A stretch of 64,000 nt of DNA from Ilyonectria destructans (GCA_020740775.1 JAHEWK010000002.1:5332001-5396000), one strand, 5' to 3'. Positions 20,740 to 32,469 are shown, numbered from the stretch's first letter. The notes: generated from the letters alone by a model not told the origin. Numbers and translations are program-made.

Positions 20740-22927
20740 ATGGAGTATGCACGCACTTCATTTCTTTACTGGACATCGGTCTTGTTTGGCCTTCTTTTTG
20801 TTTTCAAGCTCCTCCAGTATGGAAAACGACCAAAAGACTTCCCCCCAGGTGAGTATTTTGGCTATGCGTAATACCAATGATTAACAAACAACCAGGGCCA
20901 CCTACAAAACCAATAATTGGAAATCTGCATCAAATGCCAACAAAGAACTTTCATCTGGAATTTCAAAAACTGGCAAAGAAATGTATGTTGCTTTTTTTTC
21001 TCGATCTTAAATATTTACACTAAGAATACACTAGATGGGCCAATTGTCACAATGAAGCTTGGAACCCAAAACCTCTTCTTGTTAAATGACCCAGTTGTTG
21101 TCCGCGATCTGCTTGAAAAGAAGAGCAGTAACTACTCTTGTCGTCCCGATATATATGCTCGGTACTTTGGAGATAATCTTAATATTGCTCTGCGAGAGTA
21201 TGTGCTACTGGATAATTGATTTGCATTGACTAACTGCTAGCAGCAATGATGATATCTGGCGCAAACAGCGAAAAATGTACCACGTTCGCCTGAATGTGAA
21301 GTCGGCAGACAACTATCTTCCTTACCAGGTGCTTTGCCTTTTCCAAGTTATTTGTTTACTGTCTTATACCCATGGCCTAGAACTTTGATAGGCTTCAGTT
21401 GCTTTACGACCTTTCAACTCAACCTCAAAGTTGGGTTGGACACATTGAGAGGTATGCGGCAAGTATCTCATCCACGCTCTTATACGGATGGCGTACACCG
21501 CATACGGGAACAGGTTATATAAAAGATCTACTTGAGGTATGTCCTTTGTCACTTGAATTTTCGTTGCTAGGCTATATCTGACCTGGTGCATATAGTGGAT
21601 GGAAATCATTTCGGATACAATCAATTTCCAGATTATCGACTTTTATCCATCTTTACGCCAATTATATCACATGGTTCCTTATTGGGTTCTACCCAGCAAG
21701 AGAAAGCTACATCATCTCAAGAAACTGGAAGATAAACTTTTCTACGATCTGTTTAACCGTGTCAAGGATAAGCTTGCAACTGGAAAGGCACACCCAAGTT
21801 CGTTACAAAGAGAGGAAAACCATCGTATCCTGTAAAGAATACTAATGAGTTATTAGGCTTTATCCGGGATATGATGCTTGATACTGGAAGTGATCGGCTC
21901 AGCGATCGCCAGATTGCCAATAATGCCGCTCATGGATTCGGCGCTGCAACGTAAGAGTCCATTGACTGAAGGTAACTTTGCCTTACTGATGGCAATAGGG
22001 ATACAACCGCAAATACAGTACTGGGTTTTATGAAGGCAAGTACGACCGCTTATCTGAGCTAAAGGTGCATACCTAACCCTAGTTCTCGACAGGCTATGGT
22101 TTTGTTTCCTGAAGTTCAAGCAAAAGCTCAAGAAGAACTCGACTCCGTGATCGGTAACCGGAGACTGCCAAATTGGAATGACAGAGAGGATCTGCCCTAC
22201 ATACGAGGAATTGTAGAAGAAACTTTGAGATGTTTGTTACAGAACGCGCCCCGAACTAACAGAGGAGCTAATCAGGTGACAGGGGCGCCTAGTCCAATTA
22301 GTGGTGCGATTCCGCACGCAGCAAAGAACGACGATGTTTATAATGGGATGGTAATCCCTAAAGGATCAATGTTGATGATTAACGTATGGAACACCTTTTA
22401 TCACATCATATTGGAGTATTAACTTCTGATCCTAGGTATGGGCTCTAAATCACGATCGATACGACAATGCTCGTAGCTTCGATCCAATGCGCCACCGTCC
22501 GGAAACAACGTTGATTGAGCAAAATTCGATCAATCAGGACTCTTTTAAGAGACTTCATTTTACATTCGGTGCCGGACGTCGGGTCTGTCCTGGTTTCCAC
22601 GTCGCAGAACGAAGCTTGTTTCTCGCAATTTCAGGCATTCTGTGGGGGTTCACGATTGAGCGAGCGAGAGATTCTAACAATAACTTCACAGTTATTGATA
22701 GAGATGCGGTTGGCCCAGGCATGGTGGTTCGGCCTGAAGATTTTGAGTAAGTAAAACAAACTAAGTACATGCATGATGAAGCGCTGAAATTTAATAGATG
22801 TGTAATCGAGTCGAGAGACTCAGCTCGTAAGACCCTTATCCATGAAGAATGGAGCAAAGCGGAAAAGAATTTGGACAGTGAAGGAAATTTTAATGAGGCG
22901 TTCATTCAAGGGTTGTTTAAGAACTGA
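20740..22927 (+). CDS. Cytochrome P450 monooxygenase (12 exons, one GC-AG intron)
   Basis: Exons: 20740..20848, 20896..20982, 21035..21197, 21244..21328, 21399..21536, 21596..21824, 21857..21950, 21999..22035, 22093..22231, 22283..22383, 22436..22746, 22798..22927. They join to 1623 nt (540 aa), with phase kept at every junction. It has an N-terminal membrane anchor (residues about 8-28), a proline hinge FPPGPPTKPIIGNLHQ, the I-helix oxygen-binding block GFGAATDTTANT, ExxR as EETLRW (W completed across an intron), IPHAAKNDDVYNG, and the haem loop FGAGRRVCPG. The organisation resembles fungal OrdA-type P450s, which oxidise metabolites at the ER. The intron after exon 8 starts with GCAAGT instead of GT. 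An exact TCGGACCGA palindrome lies 130 bp upstream. The substrate is unknown. Confidence 0.87.
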
Positions 22928-23613
22928 TGCACCGGGAACGTAGGGGGCTTTTGGGGAAGTGCTCAGGGCAGGTTGGTGTTCTACGGATCACTTGATCTCG
23001 AGCTGTCTGTTTTCAATACCTAAAGTTTCATGACCACACTCTTATCGCCGTATTTTAATTGTGACGGCGCTTAGACAGGTAGTAGTCCTGCTCGGCACGC
23101 CTCTACGAATCCCCACCATCAAGTCGGTGTGGATGGATAACAAACCTCGCTTCATATCCGCTATGATTTAGGTTGCATTCTAGGCGTCTAGTAACAGGCA
23201 GTGACGAACACGTGCAATTTGATGCTCCTCAGCGTTTGATGCTGTTCTCGCCCATATGGGTTAGTAGCGCTCACACCATCGGCACAAGTTATCCGATGTA
23301 ATCTCTGTATCCAATGCTGCGACTTTCATCCTGCAGGATGTGCAGGTCTCCTGTATGGCAACCATACTAGCATTCTTTCATCACTTTCACCATAGAAAAT
23401 GGATCTATTCGGAGCATTACTTAATGTGTTCGGAATTGCGTAGGAGCTTTGGTGTTATGTTTCGTGAAGCATTCACAGTTGGTTCAATTGATTTCGGCGT
23501 ACAGGGGCAGTACAAATCAAATCTTTAAATCTTCTGACTATGGGAGATATCTTGAGCCTCTTCGTTTTCCCAACGCCTTTAGGCCTAACCAAGAAACTTC
23601 AAGAGTGATGAAT
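22928..23613. other. Intergenic region between convergent genes
   Basis: 3' regions of the P450 and FAD monooxygenase genes. Short frames only; nothing recognised. Confidence 0.4.
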
Positions 23614-25167
23614 TTACCTGTTGGCAACTCGGTAAAAGTGCTCCTTAGCTTGCTCTTTCTCCAAATTCATCATCATTTCCACTGTCCAATCTTCGTGAAC
23701 ATGGCCCTCAGGTATGTTGGTGGATGCAAACGAGGTTCCGTTCTTAACACTCTCGACTGCGTCGGTGAGTCGATCATATGCATACTTCTCGGCATCAAAG
23801 TTATACACCCATAAAGGTTGCGGCATCTTGAGGAATTCTGGGTTTGTAGCCACAGCATCCCAGTCTGTCTGATGCCATCGATGCCGAGTCTCCCAACCCA
23901 TACGCTGAGTTAGGCTGGTTCTTTCGTACCTGTCCAACACCAATTAGCACGGTACCCTCTTGGCCACGTTGGAAATTACCTCAGCTTCTCAAATGCACGC
24001 AGAGCAGTTGGGATACTGTCCTTCCCTAGCTTATCAATAATAGCTCCAATCGTTGCCGCATCCTCAAACGCTTGGGCTGCACCTTGGCCTGATGTAGGCA
24101 GATGAGGGTGCGCTGCATCGCCTGCGAGTGCAATGCGCCCGGTTGGAGATACCCACTGGCGGATGGGATCTCGCCAGAGAAGCTTCCAGTCGATTAGCTT
24201 TTCTCGGGGGATGGCATTCATTGCTGCGACGATGACTGGGTCCCAGCCTTCAACCACCTTAAGCATATCATCCAAGTCCCCGGGGTTAGACCAGGACTCC
24301 TCAACTTCGTATGTATCCTAATCTTTGTCAGTATCTCCCATGTGGATATATGCCTCCTCTGGCAACGCACTGTGACGGCTTACTTTGTGCGTACAGAAGA
24401 TCACTGCTTGCTGAACGGATACAATTATGAACAAAATTGCGTGAACATCAGTTCCCAGCCAAACTTGGAAGATATCTTCTTTGGCCTCAGTGAAGGGCTT
24501 AGTCAAGGGGTCATTCGCCAAGAGCTCGAGAGGAAAACAGGTACGGTAGACAGCAAAGCCACTAGTGCGCGGATGCTGATGAATACCAATAACATGCTTT
24601 CGTGCTGTGCTGTGAACTCCATCGGCTGCAATCACCGCATCTGCTTCAATCCTTTCATCCTCGATATAGACGCCAGCACAGTCCTCCTCGTCGAAATACT
24701 TCTTCACTCGAGCTCCAAGCCTGAACTTGATTCCAAGTGAGTTTGCATATTCAAAAATGGTTCGTTGAAGCAAGCCTCGATTCGAGTAGAGAACTGGAAA
24801 TCCACTGAACTCAGTTGGCAATGGAGCCTTGAGAAGTACCTTCCCCCATTTGTCATGGATATTCATAGAGGTGGCTTGTGCCCCGTCAGAGATTGCTTGA
24901 TCGAGAACGTTGCCCCAATCCTTCATGACACGTGTGGCGTTAGAACCTAACTGGATGATGTCGCCTTTGCCATATTAGAAGAGTATGAACACTGGGTTGT
25001 TATAAATGCAAACCTTGTGCAGTCAGCTGCCTTGCCGCTTCAATGACCTCGACTTCAAAGCCTTTTCTGAACAGCTCGATGGCAGTCGCCAACCCAGCGT
25101 AACCAGCCCCAACTACAAGGATGCGGCCTCTGGACGTGCCATTTTTGTTGTTACTTGTCATCTCCAT
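23614..25167 (-). CDS. FAD-dependent aromatic-ring-type monooxygenase (salicylate hydroxylase-like)
   Basis: Four exons: 25167..25014, 24964..24384, 24317..23980, 23929..23614, giving 1389 nt and 462 aa. The first ATG at 25167 is the start; the frame extends further only through non-ATG codons. Class A flavoprotein monooxygenase features appear in order: N-terminal GxGxxG (VVGAGYAGLATAIEL), the FAD/NADPH-binding DG motif (AADGVHSTARK) and the GD motif RIALAGDAAHPHLPTSGQGA. A C-terminal segment about 100 residues past the GD motif is of normal size. The family hydroxylates or oxidatively dearomatises phenolic and related substrates with NAD(P)H and O2. An exact TCGGTCCGA palindrome lies 254 bp upstream, as in the P450 and dehydrogenase promoters, so a shared pathway is likely. 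The substrate is unknown. Confidence 0.87.
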
Positions 25168-26609
25168 TGCGGTGTATGTGGTGAACCACGGCAACGAGTA
25201 TTATGGGTGAAAAAATGTAAATGGCTGTGGGTATGGGCGATGTCTGAGTGGCTGTGACCAAGCAAGAGCGTTACTTTGGGGATTGCATCATCCTTATAGA
25301 CATATAACGCTCAATGTGTGATACAAAGATCACTCAAAGCTCAAGTGGTACGATTCGGAATTCTAGTGTCGGAGCCGTCATCATCCGAGCTTCGGAGCTA
25401 TCGGGGAGTCACTTATATCTTCGGTCCGAAATGGTTCTGCACCCGAACCGCCCCTACTCTCCAGAAATTCGGAACGAATGCGTCATGCCAAAGGTCCCAG
25501 ACCTACCGATGAGTAAGGGCACGTGTAATTCGATGTTAGGCGGTATAGTTGTCGCACCATATGTTTTCACACTAGCTTTTCAACTGACGCAGGGGGAGTC
25601 TTTGAGAATATTACATGCAAACGATTAGAGACCACGTTGTTCTTCTGACCTCTTTGGCTCTACCAACACTCGCCATGGCATCGAAACTTAACGCTAAAAA
25701 CTAAATAGAATATTGTATAGGTAACTAATTGGCTTACTTATCTTACTTAAAGCTACTCTAGAATAATTAACAATGTTACCAGGTTTAGTTATTATTATAG
25801 CTGAAAAACAGTCGAGGTGTGTATCAGGGATAGTGAGTCTTCGGGGGCTGCCGGCGTTGGTGCATCTTTCGCTTTTCGGTAGGGACAAGTGCGGTTTGCC
25901 TTTAACAAGAAGATAGGCTAGCACAAGGAGCCCATTGCTTCAACACCAAGGGCTACAGCAAGCACAGGCTATAGAGCATTTAAGTAGAGAGATAGACACA
26001 GATATCCATGAAGAAAAACCCAATATCAGACATCATGATCAATTGACAGTCAATTTCCTCATCATTTCAGTTCCTTTAAGAGGAACTGCAACGACATAAG
26101 CAGGAATCTACTATCAACCAAGGTGTAGAAACATAACTGTAACGTACTTCCAAGCTAATGAGGGGCTTGGTTCCATACTTCTGTCTCCAAGAAGCCTCCT
26201 CTTAATTTTTAACCGGCAAGTGCTGTGTTTAGTGAGTAGAGAAGCCGATTTCTGAAAGTCATTACTACCAGTTGACTGTGACACTCATTGAACGCTAGAC
26301 TTGGAACATATGGAAAGAAAGGACTTCGGGCCTATCGGTGAGTTAGCAAACGTCACCCAGGCCATCGTAGACGGACGTACAATGATATTCCCAATTCGAC
26401 TATTCATAACTTAGCAACTATGACGCTGTTTGAGATCATAGCAGTACAGACGACTCGCCATCTCCAAGGAACATAAACTGTTTATCTCCGGCGAGTCAGC
26501 GGTGTCTTCTGAGTCTACCATCTCCGCTAGTTCCCCACAAACAACAGTAAACGGAGATGACAGTCGTCTAGCCATGGGAAGCTGACATTCCAATTCTAGT
26601 TTGTTACTG
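25168..26609. other. Intergenic region with monooxygenase promoter
   Basis: Contains the palindrome at 25421-25429 and further CGG/CCG half-sites at 25385-25460. From about 25680 to 26600 it is AT-richer and holds only short frames without family character. Confidence 0.4.
25421..25429. promoter_or_regulatory. Palindrome TCGGTCCGA, candidate cluster operator
   Basis: Exact match to TCGGNCCGA, 254 bp upstream of the FAD monooxygenase start codon. Confidence 0.5.
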
Positions 26610-26966
26610 TCATAGCTCTAGCTCGACGAGGGGTTTCTTTGGCTCGTGTCCATACTTGAGGTCGATGAGCAGCGATGCCATACCTGCTTCCTCATAGTTG
26701 GTTTCAAAGTCAGAAGCGGTAAACGGGACATGTTGTGAAGTTGCGCGTTGACCAAGAGTTGGAGACAAAGTCTTGCTTTCATATGAGGTGGCTGGTTCCC
26801 ATCGCCTTTGGATAAGGTGGCTAGAAGATTGTATGAGGTGGTAACAGGGACACAGCGGAACCTACCTACAGCGGACTTTCTTGGAGCGGCAGAAGTTGCA
26901 TGCGATGAGTTGCCGCGTCCTCGACGCACGGGGTGGGCGATGAGCTTGGCCTTTGGTATCAGCCAT
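26610..26966 (-). pseudogene. Short Zn2Cys6-type regulator gene, probably broken
   Basis: From ATG 26966 the minus strand encodes a basic N-terminus and the first half of a binuclear zinc cluster, IACNFCRSKKVRC. The frame is cut by an intron donor at the same place (inside the third Cys codon) as in the regulator at 14473. Splicing at an AG before 'GCGATGG' continues with CDGNQP, exactly as expected, but the next residues give only one cysteine where three are needed. Another frame downstream is open to TGA at 26610 (ending KPLVELEL) and looks coding. So the gene seems truncated and frame-broken, or my splice model is wrong. It is divergent from the SnoaL-like gene with a shared promoter. Confidence 0.45.
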
Positions 26967-27412
26967 GTTGTTGAGGAGTTAGTTGAGCACACTGTTGCCC
27001 CACGTAGGACAGAAGACAAGCTATTCGCAATGTGCCGAGAGCAGCGAAGTTCGCAGAGAGAATCGCAGGAGGAGAGGAGATGTTGGTCAAGATCCTCCAG
27101 GCTGGCACCAAACTCGACTGCAACCCCCAAGTACCAACACTGGGGTGCATAACTAGCTTGCATGTGAAGGTTTGTAGACACAGGCAATCTACTGCGGAGG
27201 GCAGAGCCCAACTCACAGCCTTGTCCATGTCCAAGCCGCGAACTGATCATGTCCGCACACCTATCCTTGCCGACCCTACACTCACCCAATCTAGTGGGAG
27301 GCGAATGTTATAGCGATTCTTGAATGTTTTCGGCGTCTCTCGGTCAAATAACCCCCGAGAAGGTATGAAGTTGCGGGGTCGACGGTGGTGAGTAGACATC
27401 TATGCGTTCGGG

Positions 27413-27437
27413 TCGGCCCGGTTTACCTTCGGCCCGT
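27413..27437. promoter_or_regulatory. Two near-copies of the TCGGNCCGA palindrome
   Basis: TCGGCCCGG (27413-27421) and TCGGCCCGT (27429-27437), each one base off the palindrome, sit in the shared promoter of the broken Zn2Cys6 gene and the SnoaL-like gene. A TATA-like run (TATATATAT) lies at about 27583-27591, before the SnoaL-like start. Confidence 0.4.
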
Positions 27438-27698
27438 TCAACTCCGCTTGTGTCTGTTGCAACAGTCGGATATAGCCAGGTATTCAAATTTTAACTAAGA
27501 ACTAGAGAGCAAAAGCTCACAGTCCATCATAGTTCGTGCTCCGGACGGTCGCCGAGACTATCCGACAGACGCGGCTTGCCTCTATATATATCTATATCAG
27601 CATCCAATGATCTCCATTTCTCACGTCCCATCAAACATTCACCATATCATCATAATTCCTCGATTTAATCCATTGACCTCTTTAGATCCATACCAAAC

Positions 27699-28507
27699 AT
27701 GTCCGGGAACATACCATCTAAGAAGAGAAAGTCTGAGTTCCATTATCTGGTATGACTACTACTGGCGGTTTGAGCAAGAACGCTGGGCTGACACACCTTC
27801 GTCATGGAAGGGAGATCTCACAACTCTTGATAACCTTCATTCCACTCTTGGCTTTCCACTGAGCCCCTATCACAACCCTACCTTGAAGAAGGAGGAAGAA
27901 GAAATATTTGATCACTACGTCAGATGGCAAGATTTCAATGACCATCGGTTTGCTACCGACCCTGATGAGGGAGCTACGTTTTTTGACATGCCTCATACGA
28001 TGTACTATGATCTGATGGGATTTACGCCCCGTAAGAAGTCCTGAATCTCATTAAAGAGGATTCGATTCTGACCATTTCAGGTGGACAATTTGGAGACCAT
28101 TTCAAACTGATTGGGCGTAAGGCTGACCCCTTTTCGTCTACTGTTGACTCTTTCCACTAAGTAATGAACCAAGCGTACTTTGCAAAATCTAGGATTGGCT
28201 ATAAGGATATGGAAATAATTGCTACGGCTCCGGACTGGGGATATGTCAATATGGAACAAGTAAGACACCACGTCCCTCGCACTAATCTGTTCTGACCAAA
28301 GGTGGTGTGTTTCAGCATTATTACGGTACATCTTCCGATGGTCATGATTTTGATTTCAAGTTTCGATATACAGGGTTCTTGCACAAGAAAGATGGAAGCT
28401 GGAAGTGGATTCAGGAACATCTCTCCTTTCCCGTCGACATTGCGTCCAGGAAAGCAGACTTCACTTGTAACCAGTCCGCCACTGATCATCTGAAGGTCAG
28501 AGACTAG
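27699..28507 (+). CDS. SnoaL/NTF2-like protein
   Basis: Proposed exons: 27699..27749, 27811..28030, 28081..28116, 28162..28259, 28316..28507, totalling 597 nt (198 aa). The C-terminal half reads as a SnoaL-like/NTF2-fold cone: a strand with MEIIATAPDWGYV, then HYYGTSSDGHDFDFKFRYTG, GSWKWIQEHLSFPVD and a short tail. Such proteins act as isomerases, cyclases or hydratases in polyketide and terpenoid pathways; some are non-catalytic. The ATG at 27699 follows a TATA-like run at 27583 by a normal distance. The first intron (61 nt, with a CTGAC branch site) is the least certain: its sequence is also open in the downstream frame and looks protein-like, so a start-region frameshift is possible. It lies beside the shared promoter near-palindromes. 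Confidence 0.65.
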
Positions 28508-29131
28508 GAATCTGGATATAATTTAGAAGAATAAACCAGTCTTGATACATGTCATGGAGCTTATGAGTGAAGTTCAGGATTTAAGAGTTTGCTTGGGGCA
28601 TTTGACGGTGGTTGAGATCAAGCGCTTGGGGCTCTTTTTCTACGGGTGTGTTTGTTCAAGCATATTCATTGAATTCAATTCTCTGCTTGTTTAACTTCAC
28701 GAACCTTACCCATGGAGCAATATCCTAGAATTCATTAATTTTAATGACCTAACAGAAGTCGGTTAATAGCCGGTGGCTACTCCGTACACTTCGGATTCGT
28801 CTAGGTGTCTTCTCTGAGCCGAATTGTACTGACACACTCCGTTTCCACTTGGTTTCATATTTTCATAGGCGCCACAATCTTGCCGATGATGATGATGTCG
28901 CTGCAATCTTAGGTTGTAGTGTGAACTCTCAACACTTTGTGGTGACGATGTTCAGTCTCATTTCATGCCAATTTGCTGTTTTTTTACTATGACTGAATAA
29001 AGGACTTTCATATCATTGAAATGACAGAAACTTATCTTGTATAAGAAAGCAAAGGGATAACTAGAACATGAATACAAAATCAACGAGACCATTTTTGAAA
29101 AGAGTAAGAAAATAGCCAGTTATTTCATAAA
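28508..29131. other. Intergenic region between convergent genes
   Basis: 3' regions of the SnoaL-like and dehydrogenase genes. Nothing recognised. Confidence 0.4.
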
Positions 29132-30177
29132 CTACATCCGCATTCCTTTCTCGCGGAGCTGTTTGACAAAGATTTCCGTCTCTTCTATGGCACGACTACC
29201 TTGGTCCAAAGGGCCAACCGTCGGATACAGAGACTCCATAACCACCTCACGTGTGTGAATTGTTTGGTCTTCTTTGGCCCCAATCATCATAACCTCCATA
29301 ATGTTACCATTCCCATATTGAGGCTCCTGCAAAACCTGCAATACAAATTCTGCACATTGCTCTGCTGTTAATGCTACATCTCCGGCTTGGAGTCTGTCCT
29401 TGCAGTATTCCTGCTCAAAAATGGGCGTCTGGATTCTTATCAGTGTGATTAACGTATCGTTGTGGACAAGAGCCACTTACGAGGACTGGACCCGGACAGA
29501 CAGCAGCCATTCGGATGCCCAAAACTTCCTTCAAACCGCCCAAGGACTTGACCAGACTAACTATGGCAGCCTTGCTCGCGAAGTATAAGGGCGTATGGAT
29601 GGAGTGCAAATAGCCGCCCATGCTTGCAATGAACAAGATATTTCCTTGGATATCGGGGTGCTGTTGCCAGTAGTCAATGGCAATCTGAGCCAACCTAGTC
29701 GAACCGATTGTATTCACCGCAAAAGTCTTGTACTGGCCAACGTCGGCGTATTGAGGATCCTTTGACCGGGCTGAGATGCCTGGGGGATTCCAAAATGAAC
29801 TGGACGGGGGCTCATAGATGCCTGCGCCGTTGACTACTATGTCAACACGCCCAAAATCCCTGGTTGTCGTCTCCCACATTTCCAAAATGTCTCTCCAGTT
29901 AGACATGTCTGTCCGACAGAACACGGCGGATACACTGCTGGACTCTGCATTGATGTGAGGGTATTCATTGATTGTTGCCTCCGCTTCTGGGCGCAAGCGC
30001 AAGTCTGCAATCATCACAGAGCAGCCTCCCGCAAGGAGCATCCGGGTGAGCGCATGGCCAATTCCTAGAACAGTATCAGCTGCCACCTCTACAATCAGTT
30101 ATCAAGACTAAGTATGAAGACAGACCTGATCCTCCCCCCGTGACAATGGCGACACGAGCCTTAACAGTGTAAGACAT
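29132..30177 (-). CDS. Short-chain dehydrogenase/reductase
   Basis: Three exons: 30177..30126, 30064..29481, 29428..29132, giving 933 nt and 310 aa. Classical SDR features: the cofactor loop TGGGSGIG (formed across the first intron), an acidic residue after strand 2 (IADLRLR, which favours NAD), NGAGIYEP (NNAG position), the serine in SMGGYLHS, and YFASK as the catalytic Tyr-x-x-x-Lys. The shape resembles 15-hydroxyprostaglandin-dehydrogenase-like enzymes, which oxidise secondary alcohols. The C-terminal extension of about 80 residues is somewhat longer than in minimal SDRs. An exact TCGGCCCGA palindrome lies 205 bp upstream, making this the right-hand member of the palindrome-linked set. Confidence 0.87.
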
Positions 30178-31465
30178 AGCTCTACTTAATATAGCAATGG
30201 TAGACTAGCGACCTGTACCCAACTTCCAGGAAGAAATATCAAGGACCGCAACTTCTAAGTATTCTTATTTGTTCAAATTCTAGGATACGAACGGGGATTT
30301 CGTCGCAACCGCTATAATTCGGAGCTCGGCCACTCCCTGCCACGGCGTGTTTATCTCCGGTCCTTCCTCCTCGGGCTGTTCTCGGCCCGACCACCCTTCT
30401 CCACAGCCTCCCCATGCCGACTCAGCGAGGCCGTTGCGACTTTTGCGTCGGATAAGTATCAAACACGGTGTTTAGGATCGGTTCAGATTAAACCACCGAT
30501 AGGTTGTTGCTTCTGTAAAGGCTATGCAAATCCAGACCCTATAACAATTGCTAGAAGAAATCTGCCAGGTTAGACTACATATACAAACCATCTTCAACAA
30601 CGTCGGTTGTGCAACGATGTTCAGAACCAGTGATCTAGCCGAATTACGATTATCCGTCTAGGCACCGTACCTGGATATCTTGGCAGTAGGCCCATAAAAC
30701 TTGCTACTGACGAACCTAGCATAGTGTTGCATCTGGTGAGGAAGGGTGCATTGGATGTGTGTGGATGTCATTGATGTCTAGCTAACTGATGACCGTAAGG
30801 ACCGTAGTGATAGAAAGAAATAGCGATGGCTGATGCCTTGGGTATTGGGTCTCAGAATCAGTTTACAGCTGCGCTAGATGAAAAAAGCATAACAGCTGAT
30901 GCAGCCGAACTAGTAGAAAGCAAACATTCTGTATTCTCGCGGCGATTGATATAGATAGATGTGACATATAGGGTATGTCGACTCTGTGATAAGATGAGAT
31001 GTTTTGTGTCTGTCGTCCGGCGGGCCAATCGAGTAGACAGAAATAGCGAATCAAACCGAAAAGAGGAGGAAATTGGTCTGATCTTTGGTAGCGCTAGTGA
31101 TCAATGTCCACCGAGCTGAGTGAGATTGGAGAATGGTGAACCGGAAGTCGCAAAGCCCGAAGATCCGACCCGATGATATGGATCTTCCGACTCCCCGAAC
31201 GTTGAATTTTAGCCGACATACAAGCCGAGCATCGTCCGTCCTCGGCGACCGGCTGATTAATTCCCGATCTCGAAGGAGGCTTTCAGTTTCCGGAGTGTCA
31301 AAACTTGATTCAAACATTTGTTATTTTTCTATTTTAACGACACCATTGGGAGCTGCGTCAATTAAGTATAACGATCTCTGCTAACAATTTCGTGTCCCTT
31401 CTGCTTTGTTGATCCTCGCTTTACCGCTTAATTTGAAGGATAACTACCGTATTTACGTCAAGACC
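30178..31465. other. Intergenic region with dehydrogenase promoter
   Basis: Holds the palindrome at 30382-30390 near the dehydrogenase. The rest (30500-31465) has CGG/CCG-rich patches at 31140-31290 but no exact palindrome, and no gene is recognised. Confidence 0.4.
30382..30390. promoter_or_regulatory. Palindrome TCGGCCCGA, candidate cluster operator
   Basis: Exact match to TCGGNCCGA, 205 bp upstream of the short-chain dehydrogenase start codon; the rightmost exact copy that I found. Confidence 0.5.
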
Positions 31466-32029
31466 ATGGAGCCGATTAAACTTACTCATTCCTTTGACCT
31501 GACCGTCATCGGCCCACCGGGGTTTTCATCACGGCCCACCTCGTATTCAAACTTGACTGCAGCACATGGTAAAGCCCGGCTTCTACTGACAGCATTGTTA
31601 TCTCGCTTCAAGAGTAATATGTGTCTAACTAAGTTCTGCACAGTTTTCGAGGGCTCTCTAAAATCTGCAGATGGGTCTATCAGCATCCCGGTGGTCGCCG
31701 GAAGCGACTGGATGAGGCTACAAGACGGTTATGGGGACATCAATGCTCGAGTCTCTTGTGCCTCGCCAGCAGGATCCGCGCATCAACTACAATGCGATAT
31801 CAGTTACACGGGCAAGATAGCCTTCTCGGAGACAATGACGAAGCTAGGGAAGGGTGAGGCACACTCTTTCAACTGGGGCGATGTTTACTACCACACGACT
31901 CCGCTTTTAGAGAGCCGGTGCAAGGAACTTGCATGGGTGAATAAAACAGTGTTTGTCAGTGTAGGGAAACTAAGCCTTACAGAAAACGGAAATATACAAG
32001 CAGATTATAGGATTTTCAAAATCGATTAA
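31466..32029 (+). CDS. DUF3237 family protein
   Basis: Two exons, 31466..31568 and 31644..32029, giving 489 nt and 162 aa. The protein shows the DUF3237 (UPF0311) pattern: a first strand SFDLTVIGP, a GS...IPVVAGSDWMRL block, INARVSC, then DISYTGKIAF and a C-terminal LAWVNKTVFVSVGKL strand. Length is typical. The family forms a small beta-barrel whose chemistry is not established, and members recur next to oxidoreductases in fungal clusters. The 75-nt intron is a multiple of three and has no stop, so an unspliced transcript would add 25 residues. The start is the first ATG after a long leader. Whether it belongs to the palindrome-linked cluster is open, since no exact copy lies upstream. Confidence 0.75.
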   Translation: MEPIKLTHSFDLTVIGPPGFSSRPTSYSNLTAAHGKARLLLTALLSRFKSNMCLTKFCTVFEGSLKSADGSISIPVVAGSDWMRLQDGYGDINARVSCASPAGSAHQLQCDISYTGKIAFSETMTKLGKGEAHSFNWGDVYYHTTPLLESRCKELAWVNKTVFVSVGKLSLTENGNIQADYRIFKID

Positions 32030-32469
32030 GAGATTGTATTTATTTTCCACTGTTTTTGTTTTATCAAGAGGTTAGGAGGCCCTAGTACACACATACCCAG
32101 AGGGGGGACTAGAACCTCAACAGTAAAAAGAAACCCCCAAAAAAAACACCAACAATAGGATCAACAATGCAGAACACATACGCAGTCCACTTAAAAGTCA
32201 ACAGTTTACTCAGACAGACCAAGGTTTCTAGTCCAACTGGTTACTTTTGCAATACCTGAATAAGCTGGTTCGTAAGGAAAGGGGGAGGGGGAGGGGAAAA
32301 GCCCTCATTTCGAGTTTTAGGTCAACGACGTCTTAATACAAGCAGCAATTATTAAGATAAAGACGGTACGTTAAACTAAGTCAAGACCACAAACATCAAC
32401 CCAACTATTTCTACCCTAGCTGTCCTACCCCTCATCTCCTATGCCAGAATGCATCGATACTTGTCAGTC
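32030..32469. other. Intergenic region between convergent genes
   Basis: Contains purine-rich runs (GGGGGAGGGGGAGGGG near 32281-32296). No gene seen. Confidence 0.4.

Noticed and set aside
22232..22282. Reading straight through in the P450 as a 17-residue insertion
   Set aside because: A 51-nt intron with a CTAAC branch site restores the conserved EETLRW...GAIPHA block, which fits better.
25168..25194. Upstream extension of the FAD monooxygenase
   Set aside because: The codon at 25194 is TTG, not ATG; the first ATG is 25167.
26618..27289. 223-codon minus-strand open frame
   Set aside because: Low-complexity composition; the zinc-cluster frame lies in another reading frame of the same strand and makes better sense.
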